A stretch of 64,000 nucleotides of DNA from positions 241,016-305,015 of the forward strand of contig CAKOXC010000001.1 of NCBI GenBank assembly GCA_934129945.1. The letters run 5' to 3'. Both the position numbers and the translations under genes were made by a program. The first letter of the stretch is position 1; each line of letters opens with the position of its first letter. Shown in pieces: positions 1 to 7,744 of this stretch. This DNA comes from an uncultured Bacilli bacterium. Lineage in GTDB: Bacteria; Bacillota_I; Bacilli_A; RF39; UBA660. The notes beneath the pieces are model-generated. The model saw only the letters and a program-made list of their open reading frames with translations. It did not search any database and was not told the DNA's origin.

Positions 1-1020
1 GATTATATAGAATCTCATCCAGATTTTATCCAACCTGTAGCTAGAAAAAATGAAATGTTAAATAATTTTATTAAACCTGGTCTACAAGATTTATGCGTCT
101 CAAGAACATCATTTAAATGGGGTATACCAGTAGATTTTGATTCAAAACATGTAGTATATGTATGGCTTGATGCTTTAACAAATTATATTACTAATATTGG
201 TTATGATGTTGATAATGAATCAGATGAATTTAAAACAAAATGGCCAGCTGATTTACATTTAATTGGAAAAGATATAATAAGATTTCATACTATTTATTGG
301 CCATGTTTTCTAATGAGTTTAGGTCTAGAGATGCCTAAACAAGTTTTTGGTCATCCTTGGTTAATTATGGCTGATGGAAAAATGAGCAAATCTAAAGGTA
401 ATGTAGTATATGCTGATGATTTAGCAGAAGAATTTGGGGTTGATGCTGTAAGATATTATTTCTTACATGAAATTCCATTTGCATCTGATGGTGTATTTAC
501 TAAAGATCTATTAATTGAAAGAATTAATGGTGATTTAGTTAATATTTTAGGAAATTTAATAAATAGAACAGTAAGTATGAACTTTAAATATTTTGATGGT
601 GTAATAGAAAATCCAAATATTGAAGAAGAATTAGATAAAGACTTAAAAAATAATGTTCTTTCATTAAAATCTAAAGTAGAAAATAGAATGAATGAATTAA
701 AAGTTGGTGAAGCAATTGAAGAAATCTTTGAAGTTCTAAGAAAATGTAATAAGTATATTGATGAAACAATGCCATGGAGTTTAGCAAAAGACGAAGATAA
801 AAAGGATAGATTAAAAACAGTTTTATACAATTTATTAGAAAGTATTCGAATTTGTTCAGTTTTATTACAACCATTTATGCCTGAAACAAGTGAAAAAATA
901 TTTAAACAATTGAATACAACTATTTCAGATTATGATTCAATAAATGAATTTGGTGCTTTAGAACAAGGAAAAACTTTAAATGAACCTACTCATTTATTTG
1001 ATAGAATCGATACAAAATAA
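1..1020 (+). CDS. metG: methionyl-tRNA synthetase, C-terminal part (5' end outside window)
   Basis: Charges tRNA-Met with methionine in the cytoplasm. The reading frame is open from base 1 and joins the rest, so the start lies upstream. The second half of the class I catalytic core is visible, with the KMSKS loop inside ADGKMSKSKGN at 379-393 and the preceding WLDAL and HLIGKDI motifs. The anticodon-binding helical domain follows and the protein ends at LFDRIDTK, so the extra C-terminal tRNA-binding (EMAP-like) domain of many Bacillus MetG proteins is absent. tatD follows, as in Bacillus. A hairpin terminator overlaps the stop codon. Confidence 0.97.
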   Translation, partial: DYIESHPDFIQPVARKNEMLNNFIKPGLQDLCVSRTSFKWGIPVDFDSKHVVYVWLDALTNYITNIGYDVDNESDEFKTKWPADLHLIGKDIIRFHTIYWPCFLMSLGLEMPKQVFGHPWLIMADGKMSKSKGNVVYADDLAEEFGVDAVRYYFLHEIPFASDGVFTKDLLIERINGDLVNILGNLINRTVSMNFKYFDGVIENPNIEEELDKDLKNNVLSLKSKVENRMNELKVGEAIEEIFEVLRKCNKYIDETMPWSLAKDEDKKDRLKTVLYNLLESIRICSVLLQPFMPETSEKIFKQLNTTISDYDSINEFGALEQGKTLNEPTHLFDRIDTK

Positions 1021-1046
1021 ATATTTCCCAGGAAATATTTTTTTGT
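1019..1046 (+). terminator. intrinsic terminator after metG
   Basis: AAATATTTCC pairs with GGAAATATTT across a very short loop and runs into a T tract. The stem starts inside the metG stop codon. Confidence 0.8.
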
Positions 1047-1052
1047 TATAAT
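1044..1052 (+). promoter_or_regulatory. extended -10 promoter of tatD
   Basis: TGtTATAAT sits directly after the metG terminator and only a few bases before the ribosome binding site AGAGGTG (1056-1062), implying a very short leader. Confidence 0.6.
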
Positions 1053-1068
1053 TTAAGAGGTGAGAATA

Positions 1069-1815
1069 ATGTTTACAGATACACATTGTCATATTTATAA
1101 AGAATATTATGATAATATTCAAGACATAATTAATGAAAGTAAAACTAATGGTGTAAATAGATGGATTAATGCTGGATGTAATAAGAAGTCTAATGAAGAA
1201 GTAATAAAATTATTGGAAATTCCAGATATGTATGGAGTAATTGGAATTCATCCTGAAGATGTTTTAAATTATTGTAATAAAGACATGGAATTTATTGAAA
1301 AAAATATAAATCAAGTAAAAATTCTTGGTATTGGTGAAATTGGCCTTGATTATTACTACACTAAAGAAAATAAAAAAGAACAAATAGAATTATTTAATAA
1401 ACAACTGGCTATTGCTGAAAAGTACAATAAGCCAGTAGTTATTCATAGTAGAGAAGCTACTTTTGATACTATAGATAATTTAAAAAAATACAAAGTAAAA
1501 GGAGTAATTCATTCCTTTAATGGAAGTTTAGAAACAGCTAAAATATATATTAAAATGGGATTTTTATTAGGGGTTAATGGTGTTATAACTTTTAAAAATT
1601 GTAATATTAAAGACGTTATTAAAGAAGTAGGACTAGAAAATATAATTTTAGAAACTGATAGTCCTTACTTAACTCCTCATCCATACCGGGGAAAACAAAA
1701 TTCTCCTAAACATATTATCGATATTGCAAAATTTGTAGCAGATTTGTATAACGTGTCTTTAGAAGAATTAGAAAATATTACCAATAATAATATTAAGCGT
1801 ATTTTTGACATTTAA
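1069..1815 (+). CDS. tatD: TatD-family metal-dependent DNase
   Basis: A 248-residue TIM-barrel hydrolase of the TatD family, homologous to Bacillus YabD. Metal ligands are recognisable in order: the HxH pair in TDTHCH near the N-terminus, Glu in GIGEIGLDYYY, His in VVIHSRE, His in GVIHSFNG and Asp in ILETDSPYL. The family removes nucleotides from 3' DNA ends. I place the start at ATG 1069, because an in-frame GTG at 1060 lies inside the AGAGGTG ribosome binding site. The metG-tatD-yabE-ksgA order matches Bacillus and supports the assignment. Confidence 0.93.
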   Translation: MFTDTHCHIYKEYYDNIQDIINESKTNGVNRWINAGCNKKSNEEVIKLLEIPDMYGVIGIHPEDVLNYCNKDMEFIEKNINQVKILGIGEIGLDYYYTKENKKEQIELFNKQLAIAEKYNKPVVIHSREATFDTIDNLKKYKVKGVIHSFNGSLETAKIYIKMGFLLGVNGVITFKNCNIKDVIKEVGLENIILETDSPYLTPHPYRGKQNSPKHIIDIAKFVADLYNVSLEELENITNNNIKRIFDI

Positions 1816-1833
1816 ATACACATGTGTTAAAAT
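1805..1833 (+). promoter_or_regulatory. sigma-A promoter of the 3D-domain gene
   Basis: TTGACA (1805-1810), 17-nt spacer, TGtTAAAAT with -10 at 1828-1833. The -35 box is embedded in the last codons of tatD. Confidence 0.7.
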
Positions 1834-1860
1834 ATTTTTACTATATAAAGAGGTGATAAG

Positions 1861-2400
1861 ATGAATAACAAATTGCTTAAAAAAGCTTTTAAAATAATTC
1901 GTCTTTCTATAATAGTTGTAGTTTTATTAATAGCTGAAACATCTTCAAAAAAGTATGAAAATAAAATAGAAAGTGTTAATGAAAATAGAACTATTAATTT
2001 GACAACAATGGCACTTAAATTAGAAGAAGAAATATCAAATGATTTGTATGCTACAAAAGATACATATACTGGTGATTTAACAGGATATACAGCTGATTGT
2101 CCATTATGTTCTGGAAGACTTGCTTGTACTCCAAACTATAATGTATTAAATGGAACAGAAACATATCCAGATGCTTCTTATGGAAATGTTAGAATAGTTG
2201 CTTCAAGTAAAAATTTACCTTGTGGTACAGTAATTAGATTTAATAAAGCCAATGTTTCTAATAATCCAATTATAGCAATTGTACTTGACCGTGGTGTTAT
2301 TGGTAATGATATAGATTTATTATCTAATAGTAATGACTATGCAGTTAAAACAATTGGAAGATCTTCTATAAGTTATGATATACTAAGAACTGGGTGGTAA
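1861..2400 (+). CDS. 3D-domain cell-wall protein (YabE position)
   Basis: A 179-residue protein with one N-terminal membrane segment or signal anchor (about residues 12-28, IIRLSIIVVVLLI) and a C-terminal 3D domain, visible as LDRGVIGNDIDLL where the family has its conserved Asp residues. The family includes lytic transglycosylase-like wall hydrolases. In Bacillus the resuscitation-factor-like gene yabE holds this slot between yabD (tatD) and ksgA, but this protein lacks the long G5/DUF348 portion. A Cys-rich stretch (ADCPLCSGRLAC) precedes the 3D core. rnmV, normally between yabE and ksgA, is missing. SD AGAGGTG precedes ATG 1861. Confidence 0.82.
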   Translation: MNNKLLKKAFKIIRLSIIVVVLLIAETSSKKYENKIESVNENRTINLTTMALKLEEEISNDLYATKDTYTGDLTGYTADCPLCSGRLACTPNYNVLNGTETYPDASYGNVRIVASSKNLPCGTVIRFNKANVSNNPIIAIVLDRGVIGNDIDLLSNSNDYAVKTIGRSSISYDILRTGW

Positions 2401-2413
2401 ACCTAGTTTTTTT
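2389..2413 (+). terminator. intrinsic terminator overlapping the end of the 3D gene
   Basis: ACTGGGT pairs with ACCTAGT (one G-T pair) around the stop codon, followed by a T run. It may be leaky, since no separate ksgA promoter is obvious. Confidence 0.6.
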
Positions 2414-2428
2414 AAGAGGTGAATATAT

Positions 2429-3211
2429 ATGAAAGAATTACAAGCAAAAAAAAGTCTTGGTCAAAATTTTTTAAAAGATGAAAATGTCTTAAATAAAATA
2501 GCTAATTCTATTGATACTGATAATGATTTAATTATTGAAATTGGACCAGGAATGGGCGCTTTAACAAAAAAATTAAAAAATAAAAATTCATATTTGATTG
2601 CATATGAAATTGATGAAAGAACAAAAGAATATTTACTTCCTTTAGAGGATGAAAAAACTAAAATAATTTATAAAGATTTTTTAAAAACTGAAATTAAAGA
2701 AGATATAAAAAATTTAGACTATAAATATAATAATATTTATATAATTGCAAATATTCCATATTATATAACAACACCAATTATTGAACATATCATTGATGAA
2801 AAAATAGATGTAAAAGCTATGTCATTACTTGTACAAAATGAAGTAGCAAATAGATTTAGTGCTAAAAGCAAAACTAAAGATTATGGTGCTATTACAGTAT
2901 ATTTAAATAATTATTTTGATATTGAGAAACTATTTGTTGTTAAAAATACATGTTTTAATCCAGTGCCAAAAGTTGATAGTGCTGTTGTCAAATTTACAAG
3001 AAAAGATACAGTTTTAGAAGATAAAGAATTTTATAATTTTTTAAATACGTGTTTTGCTCAAAAAAGAAAAACTTTAAAAAATAATTTAAAGAAATATGAT
3101 TGGAATCAAGTTAAATCTATTTTAAATAAATACAATATTTTAGAAAATTGTCGTGCCGAAGAACTAGATTTAGAAGTATTTAAAGAATTATATAAAGAAT
3201 TAGGTAAATAA
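2429..3211 (+). CDS. rsmA: 16S rRNA (adenine1518/1519-N6) dimethyltransferase
   Basis: RsmA/KsgA dimethylates two adjacent adenines near the 3' end of 16S rRNA during small-subunit maturation. The 260-residue length is normal. Diagnostic motifs are SLGQNFLKDENVL at the N-terminus, the SAM-binding IEIGPGMGALTKKL, and catalytic NIPYYITTPIIEHI (the N-I-P-Y motif). The start ATG follows AAGAGGTG. Position after the 3D gene and before yabG copies Bacillus synteny. Confidence 0.97.
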   Translation: MKELQAKKSLGQNFLKDENVLNKIANSIDTDNDLIIEIGPGMGALTKKLKNKNSYLIAYEIDERTKEYLLPLEDEKTKIIYKDFLKTEIKEDIKNLDYKYNNIYIIANIPYYITTPIIEHIIDEKIDVKAMSLLVQNEVANRFSAKSKTKDYGAITVYLNNYFDIEKLFVVKNTCFNPVPKVDSAVVKFTRKDTVLEDKEFYNFLNTCFAQKRKTLKNNLKKYDWNQVKSILNKYNILENCRAEELDLEVFKELYKELGK

Positions 3212-3224
3212 TTGACCTTTTAGG

Positions 3225-3233
3225 CATATAATA
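3225..3233 (+). promoter_or_regulatory. candidate mother-cell sigma -10 (CATAnnnTA) before yabG
   Basis: CATATAATA fits the sigma-K type -10 consensus CATAnnnTA. yabG is a mother-cell gene in Bacillus. No good -35 partner is seen, so it could also be read as an ordinary TATAAT. Confidence 0.35.
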
Positions 3234-3247
3234 TAGTGGTGATATAA

Positions 3248-4021
3248 GTGGATATCAAAAAAGGAGATTATGTTTCAAGAAAAAGTTATAATAATGACAT
3301 AATTTTTAAAGTTATAAACATTAAGAATGACGTCTATTATTTAAAAGGCGCCGATGTTAGATTATATGCTGATAGTTTTTTAGAAGATTTGATTAAAGAA
3401 GAGATTAAAGAAAAAAAAGAAGAAATTTCCACAGAATTACAAGATAATAATTCAGATAGAGGAGATTTTTTTTATTTGCCAGCTAAAATATTACATATAG
3501 ATGGAGATAGTGAGTATTTAGATAGATGTCTAAAATACTATAAAAATTTAAACGTCTATGCTATTGGAAAAAAAATAAGAGAAGATAAAATTTATGAAGA
3601 AATTTATGATTTATTAGAAGAATATAAGCCTGATATTGTTATAATTACAGGACACGATGCATTTTATAAAAAGAAAAAGGATACTACTGATATAAGGAAT
3701 TATAAAAATTCATTAAATTTTGTTAATGCAGTTAAAATGGCAAGAAAATATGAAAAATCTCATGATAAATTAGTTATAATAGCAGGGGCTTGTCAAAGTG
3801 ATTATGAAGAATTAATAAAAGCGGGAGCCAATTTTGCTTCAAGTCCTAAAAGAATAAATATTCATGCCTTAGATCCAGCAATAATTGCATCATCACTTGC
3901 TTTAACCGAGCGAAATAAAGAAATTGATCTTTTAGAATTATTAGAAAAAACAAAATATGGAAAAGATGGTATTGGTGGCCTTAAAAGTAATGGATTAATG
4001 TTTGTTGGATATCCGAGATAA
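3248..4021 (+). CDS. yabG: sporulation-specific protease YabG
   Basis: YabG is a cysteine-type protease that processes spore coat proteins in the mother cell. The 257-residue protein has the full family pattern: GDYVSRKSYNNDIIFKV at the start, PAKILHIDGDSEYL, VIITGHDAF, then AGACQSDYEELIKAGANFAS and the conserved tail KSNGLMFVGYPR. The start is GTG 3248 with SD-like GGTG upstream. veg follows by 12 bases, as in Bacillus. Presence of yabG is strong evidence that the organism sporulates. Confidence 0.95.
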   Translation: MDIKKGDYVSRKSYNNDIIFKVINIKNDVYYLKGADVRLYADSFLEDLIKEEIKEKKEEISTELQDNNSDRGDFFYLPAKILHIDGDSEYLDRCLKYYKNLNVYAIGKKIREDKIYEEIYDLLEEYKPDIVIITGHDAFYKKKKDTTDIRNYKNSLNFVNAVKMARKYEKSHDKLVIIAGACQSDYEELIKAGANFASSPKRINIHALDPAIIASSLALTERNKEIDLLELLEKTKYGKDGIGGLKSNGLMFVGYPR

Positions 4022-4033
4022 GAAAGGAAAATT

Positions 4034-4246
4034 ATGAATATTGATGATGTGAAAACTCAAATCAAAAATAATTTATATAGTAATATAGAAATAAAAGTAT
4101 ATGGTATGAGAAATAAAAACTCTACTTATGTTGGATATATTTCTAATGTTTATCCGGCAATATTTACAGTAAGAATTAATGGTGTTGATAAAAGTTTTAA
4201 TTATGTTGACGTCTTAACCGGAGAAGTTAAAATAAAATATTATTAA
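4034..4246 (+). CDS. veg: Veg family protein
   Basis: A 70-residue member of the Veg (DUF1021) family, shorter than the 86 residues of Bacillus Veg. Recognisable features are the repeated beta-strand pattern with YPAIFTVRI and the end DVLTGEVKIKYY. In Bacillus Veg stimulates biofilm gene expression, but its biochemical role is unclear. SD AGAAAGGA lies before ATG 4034. It is probably cotranscribed with yabG. Confidence 0.85.
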   Translation: MNIDDVKTQIKNNLYSNIEIKVYGMRNKNSTYVGYISNVYPAIFTVRINGVDKSFNYVDVLTGEVKIKYY

Positions 4247-4250
4247 TTAC

Positions 4251-4278
4251 TTGCAAAAATTTACACATATGATAAAAT
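4251..4278 (+). promoter_or_regulatory. promoter of spoVG
   Basis: TTGCAA (4251-4256), 16-nt spacer, TGaTAAAAT with -10 at 4273-4278, then a strong AGGAGG before the gene. Confidence 0.65.
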
Positions 4279-4315
4279 AATATTAAGTTAGAATAACTTT
4301 AGGAGGAGTGGTGTT

Positions 4316-4582
4316 ATGGAAATTACATCAGTAAATGTACACAAAATTGAAAAAGAAGGAAAAAGAATTAAAGGTTTAGCTACAGTTGTTATCGATAATT
4401 CATTTGCAATTCATGATATTAGAATAATTGAAGGTGATAATGGCTTATTTATAGCAATGCCAAGTAGAAAAACTCCAACTGGAGATTATAGAGATATTGC
4501 TCATCCAATTAATCCAGACGTTAGAAAAATGTTTGAAGATGCAATTTTTGAAGAATATAACAAAGAAGATGCAGAAAATTAA
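4316..4582 (+). CDS. spoVG: septation/regulatory protein SpoVG
   Basis: A small nucleic-acid-binding regulator widespread in Firmicutes, affecting septation, sporulation and in some species virulence gene expression. The 88-residue sequence is a clear full-length match: MEITSVNVHKI, then FAIHDIRIIEG, GLFIAMPSRKTPTGDYRDIAHPI and a C-terminal helix. AGGAGGAGTG gives a very strong ribosome binding site, consistent with an abundant protein. A tight terminator follows. Confidence 0.96.
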   Translation: MEITSVNVHKIEKEGKRIKGLATVVIDNSFAIHDIRIIEGDNGLFIAMPSRKTPTGDYRDIAHPINPDVRKMFEDAIFEEYNKEDAEN

Positions 4583-4604
4583 ACTCATATTTATGAGTTT
4601 TTTT
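4581..4604 (+). terminator. spoVG terminator
   Basis: AAACTCAT - ATTT - ATGAGTTT followed by a T run. It also contains the -35-like element of the next gene. Confidence 0.85.
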
Positions 4605-4612
4605 AATACAAT
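4585..4612 (+). promoter_or_regulatory. sigma-E-type promoter of yabPQ
   Basis: TCATATT (4585-4591) matches the sigma-E -35 consensus kmATATT exactly. 13 nt later AATACAAT (4605-4612) matches the -10 CATACAnT at all but the first base. yabP is sigma-E dependent in Bacillus. The promoter overlaps the spoVG terminator. Confidence 0.55.
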
Positions 4613-4628
4613 TTACTAGGGTGATAAA

Positions 4629-4913
4629 ATGCAAAATGATAATGTATTAATTGGTAACCATGAAGTAAAAATGACTGATAGAAAAACTATTTATTTGACG
4701 GGTATAAAAAAAATAGTAAGTTTTGATAATGAAGAATTTTTAATGGAAAGTAACATGGGAGTAATTCTACTTAAAGGTGAAAGTTTAGAACTAAATAAAT
4801 TAGATACTTCCGATGGAAATGTTAAAATTAAAGGAAAAATAAATAGTTTATCTTATGTTGATGGAAAAACTAAAAATAAAGATGAAGGAATATTTACTAA
4901 GTTATTTAAATAA
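4629..4913 (+). CDS. yabP: sporulation protein YabP
   Basis: A 94-residue YabP-family protein, needed for correct spore assembly in Bacillus. It has the family pattern of short beta strands: NVLIGNHEVKMTDRKTIYLTGI, then FLMESNMGVILLKGESLELNKLD and GKINSLSYVD. The stop overlaps the yabQ start (TAATG), so the two are translationally coupled. The order yabP-yabQ-divIC is conserved across sporulating Firmicutes. Confidence 0.9.
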   Translation: MQNDNVLIGNHEVKMTDRKTIYLTGIKKIVSFDNEEFLMESNMGVILLKGESLELNKLDTSDGNVKIKGKINSLSYVDGKTKNKDEGIFTKLFK

Positions 4914-5215
4914 TGGATAATAAATTACAAATAATAACTTTTATATTTTCTTTTATTTATGGCTTTTCTTTCTTTTACTTAGAAGAATTAAATTATCTAA
5001 TAAATAAAAAAAATAAATGTTTTATTAAATATTTAAATAATACATTATTTATTTTAAATATGGTACTTATTTATGTTATTATAAATTATAAAATTAATAA
5101 CGGTTATTTTCATATTTATTTTTTAATAACAATAGTACTAGGTTACTTTCTTGCAAATTATACACAAAATAATGTAAAGAATTTAATTAATAAGTACAAA
5201 AAGAAAAATAAGTGA
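4913..5215 (+). CDS. yabQ: spore cortex membrane protein YabQ
   Basis: A 100-residue integral membrane protein with hydrophobic segments near residues 2-20, 40-60 and 65-85, separated by Lys/Asn-rich stretches. The sequence is poorly conserved, so the call rests mainly on size, topology and position between yabP and divIC. In Bacillus YabQ sits in the outer forespore membrane and is needed for cortex synthesis. ATG overlaps the yabP stop by one base. Confidence 0.8.
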   Translation: MDNKLQIITFIFSFIYGFSFFYLEELNYLINKKNKCFIKYLNNTLFILNMVLIYVIINYKINNGYFHIYFLITIVLGYFLANYTQNNVKNLINKYKKKNK

Positions 5216-5221
5216 TATAAT
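5213..5221 (+). promoter_or_regulatory. extended -10 promoter of divIC
   Basis: TGaTATAAT overlaps the yabQ stop codon and allows vegetative expression of divIC apart from the sporulation pair. Confidence 0.6.
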
Positions 5222-5231
5222 TGTCTAAAGA

Positions 5232-5537
5232 ATGGATGATTATATGAAAGGTAAAATAACAAAAAAAGTAAAAAGAAGATTATTTTTTCAAACAGTATTT
5301 TTATTTGTTTTAGTTTTTGCATTAATTTTCTCTGTATTTAATGATTGGTCAAAAATATTACAAAATAAAAGAAAAATAAATTCACTAAATAGTGAATATA
5401 CTTCACTTTTAGAAAAAGAAGAATCATTAAATTCAGAAGTAACAAAATTACAAGATCCAGATTATGTTGCAAGATATGCTAGAGAAAAGTATATGTATTC
5501 GTTACCTGATGAAGTAATTATTCGTATACCAGAATAA
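5232..5537 (+). CDS. divIC: septum formation initiator DivIC (FtsB family)
   Basis: A bitopic divisome protein. The 101-residue product has a basic N-terminus, one transmembrane helix (about residues 18-36), a coiled coil (INSLNSEYTSLLEKEESLNSE) and the family end YARYAREKYMYSLPDE-like, seen here as YVARYAREKYMYSLPDEVII. It forms the DivIC-FtsL-DivIB complex that activates septal peptidoglycan synthesis. The start could be ATG 5232 or ATG 5244; neither has a strong SD. It has its own promoter and terminator. Confidence 0.9.
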   Translation: MDDYMKGKITKKVKRRLFFQTVFLFVLVFALIFSVFNDWSKILQNKRKINSLNSEYTSLLEKEESLNSEVTKLQDPDYVARYAREKYMYSLPDEVIIRIPE

Positions 5538-5564
5538 GATAAACACTTTGTGTTTGTCTTTTTT
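5538..5564 (+). terminator. divIC terminator
   Basis: GATAAACAC pairs with GTGTTTGTC, followed by TTTTTT. Confidence 0.85.
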
Positions 5565-5572
5565 CAAAAAAA

Positions 5573-5581
5573 TGGTATAAT
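5573..5581 (+). promoter_or_regulatory. extended -10 promoter of the ABC-ATPase pair and truA
   Basis: TGgTATAAT immediately follows the divIC terminator and precedes TTTGGAGGAT. Confidence 0.65.
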
Positions 5582-5604
5582 ATCAAAGCATTTTGGAGGA
5601 TAAT

Positions 5605-6288
5605 ATGGAAATAATTTTACAAAATTATAATAAGAATATTAATGGTAAAGATATTTTAAAAAATATAAATTTTAATTTTAATTGTAATATTTCTTTAATT
5701 GGAACTTCTAGTAGTGGAAAAACAACATTATTAAAAGCTTTAGAAAATGATTATAATGTTCCTAGAATTTATAAAAATTTTATGTTTTTTCATTCAACAA
5801 TTGAAGAAGAAATAAAATATATTTTATTAAATACAAAACAAAAAAAGATGGTAAATGATTTACTTAAAGATATTAATTTAAGTATAAATCCTAATATGTT
5901 AAAAAATAATGATAAAATTAAATTATGCATTTTAAAAGGTATTTTAAGTAACAATAATTATGTTTCATTTGATAATATATTAACTTATCTTCCATTAAAA
6001 GAAAAAGAATATATATTAAAATATTTAAACCAAGAACATATTAACTACATAATTGTAAGCAATGATCTGAATGATTTGTTTAATACTGATATCACATACA
6101 TTTTAAATGAAGGAACAATAATCGCTAGTGGTTCTTCACAAAAAATGCTTTTAGAAGAAAAACTTTTAAAAAGACTTGGATTTACTTTACCATTCATGAT
6201 TGATTTATCACTAAAATTAAAAGATTATAACTTAATAAAAGATATTTATTTAGATAAAGAATTGTTGGTGAATAAACTATGGAAATAA
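5605..6288 (+). CDS. degenerate ECF-type ABC ATPase (EcfA-like, first)
   Basis: A 227-residue protein at the ecfA1 position upstream of truA. Walker A is intact (GTSSSGKTT, about residues 32-40). The signature loop is not LSGGQ but a Lys/Asn-rich stretch (NNDKIKLCILKGIL), and Walker B reads YVSFDNIL, keeping Asp but with Asn where the catalytic Glu belongs. The C-terminal end (LPFMIDLSLKL ... DKELLVNKLW) resembles EcfA tails. I chose ATG 5605 because TTG 5593 lies within the SD. It may bind but hardly hydrolyse ATP. It overlaps the next gene by 10 bases. Confidence 0.75.
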   Translation: MEIILQNYNKNINGKDILKNINFNFNCNISLIGTSSSGKTTLLKALENDYNVPRIYKNFMFFHSTIEEEIKYILLNTKQKKMVNDLLKDINLSINPNMLKNNDKIKLCILKGILSNNNYVSFDNILTYLPLKEKEYILKYLNQEHINYIIVSNDLNDLFNTDITYILNEGTIIASGSSQKMLLEEKLLKRLGFTLPFMIDLSLKLKDYNLIKDIYLDKELLVNKLWK

Positions 6289-6893
6289 AGAAAAATAAAA
6301 TAACTGCAATACTAGGTATAGATACAAATTTAAATATTGATGAAGAAAAATTAGAATTAGATTTTTTAAAAAGTATAAAAATGATAGATTATTTAAAAAA
6401 TAAATTTAATAATTTAAATGATGAAAAGATTAATGAAGCTTTAAAAATATGTTTATTAAATGAAACTGATAAACAAAAACCTCTTAATGTATTATCTTCA
6501 AATGAAATAGAAAAGTTAGAATTAGCTATAAAATTATTAGAAAATAGAGAAATGATAATATTAAGTGATTTTGAAATAAATTTTTTAAATAGAGAATTTA
6601 ATTACTTTAAGAGTTTATTTAAAAAAATGGTTACTAAATATAACAAAACAGTAGTTTTTATAACTAATAACTTAACAAAAATTATGGACATAATTGATTT
6701 TATATTAGTTGTTGAAAATAAAACAGTAGTTTTAGAACTTAACGCTAAAAATATTTATTATGATAAAATTTATGATTATGTAGATATGCCTGAAATAATT
6801 AATTTTGTTAAACTTGCAAAAAAGAATCATGCTAAATTAGAGGATTACACAGATATAAATGAGCTTATTAAAGGTATTTTCAGGAGTGTATAA
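6279..6893 (+). CDS. degenerate ECF-type ABC ATPase (EcfA-like, second)
   Basis: A 204-residue protein at the ecfA2 position. Walker A is destroyed (ILGIDTNLN in place of GxxGxGKST), the signature is reduced to VLSSNEIEKLELAIKLL, and the Walker B region reads MIILSDFEINFL. The tail PEIINFVKLAKKNHAKL ... DINELIKGIF is typical of EcfA proteins, which is how the family is recognised. The transmembrane partner EcfT, normally next, is absent and truA begins at the stop codon. This is a protein in decay or one repurposed as a non-hydrolysing partner. Confidence 0.65.
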   Translation: MEIKKNKITAILGIDTNLNIDEEKLELDFLKSIKMIDYLKNKFNNLNDEKINEALKICLLNETDKQKPLNVLSSNEIEKLELAIKLLENREMIILSDFEINFLNREFNYFKSLFKKMVTKYNKTVVFITNNLTKIMDIIDFILVVENKTVVLELNAKNIYYDKIYDYVDMPEIINFVKLAKKNHAKLEDYTDINELIKGIFRSV

Positions 6894-7615
6894 TGAGATA
6901 TTTAATTAGTATAAGTTATGATGGTTCAAAGTTTCAAGGCTTTCAAAGATTAAAGGAAAATGCAAGTGTTCAAAAAGTTATAGAGGAAGCCTTAACTAAA
7001 ATAAATAAAGATAAAGTTGTTATAAAAGGTGCAGGGAGAACCGATAGAGGTGTTCATGCTTTAGACCAAAAAGCTCATTTTGATTTAAATATTAATATAA
7101 CTCCTGAAGGACTTAAAAAAGCTCTAAATAGTTTAGTAAAACCTTATATCTATATAAATGATTGCAAAATAGTTGATGAAAATTTTCATGCTAGGTTTTG
7201 TGTAAAAGAAAAAGTTTATGTTTATAAAATTAATTTAGGAGAATATAATCCAATTTTAAAAGATTATGTTAATCAAAATGTTAACAATCTTGATATCAAA
7301 GCAATGAAGAAAGCTAGCAAAGTATTTTTAGGTGTTCATAATTTTAAAAACTTTGTTAGTGGTGAAAGAGATAATTATGACTGTATAATTTATAAAATTA
7401 AATTTAAAGTAGTAAATAATATTTTAGAGATTGAATTTACAGGAAAAAGTTTTTATAGATATATGGTTAGAAATTTAGTCGGGGCATTAATCGAAGTTGG
7501 AAAGCATAAAATTAATAGTGAATATTTAGAAAATATGTTAGAAAATTATGATACGGCTATTAACTTACCAACCTCAGATGCTTGTGGTTTATATTTAAAA
7601 CAGATAAAATATTAG
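6893..7615 (+). CDS. truA: tRNA pseudouridine(38-40) synthase
   Basis: TruA converts uridines 38-40 of the tRNA anticodon stem to pseudouridine. The 240-residue protein shows the catalytic motif GAGRTDRGVHAL with the nucleophilic Asp, the N-terminal YLISISYDGSKFQGFQ and the C-terminal FTGKSFYRYMVRNLVGALIEVG. ATG overlaps the preceding stop (TAATG), indicating coupling. The truA-rplM-rpsI order is conserved in Firmicutes. Confidence 0.96.
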   Translation: MRYLISISYDGSKFQGFQRLKENASVQKVIEEALTKINKDKVVIKGAGRTDRGVHALDQKAHFDLNINITPEGLKKALNSLVKPYIYINDCKIVDENFHARFCVKEKVYVYKINLGEYNPILKDYVNQNVNNLDIKAMKKASKVFLGVHNFKNFVSGERDNYDCIIYKIKFKVVNNILEIEFTGKSFYRYMVRNLVGALIEVGKHKINSEYLENMLENYDTAINLPTSDACGLYLKQIKY

Positions 7616-7633
7616 TGTTTTATTAGATTTTGT

Positions 7634-7662
7634 TTGACTTTTAAGTAATTATCTAATATAAT
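7634..7662 (+). promoter_or_regulatory. sigma-A promoter of rplM-rpsI
   Basis: TTGACT (7634-7639), a 17-nt spacer and TATAAT (7657-7662): a near-consensus vegetative promoter. Confidence 0.8.
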
Positions 7663-7667
7663 TTTAA

Positions 7668-7740
7668 ATGGTACATTTTATTTTCGAAGTCTTTTAGACC
7701 CTGGGAAAGTTGAAAAAGAAATCGATTATGGAAGGAAAAA
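7668..7740 (+). promoter_or_regulatory. 5' leader of rplM, candidate L13 autoregulatory leader
   Basis: The transcript should start near 7669 and carry about 75 bases of leader containing GTCTTTTAGAC, a small hairpin, and CCCTGGGAAAG. Firmicutes commonly place an L13-binding leader here. I call it from position and folding potential and could not confirm the Rfam consensus by eye. Confidence 0.4.
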
Positions 7741-7744
7741 AAAT

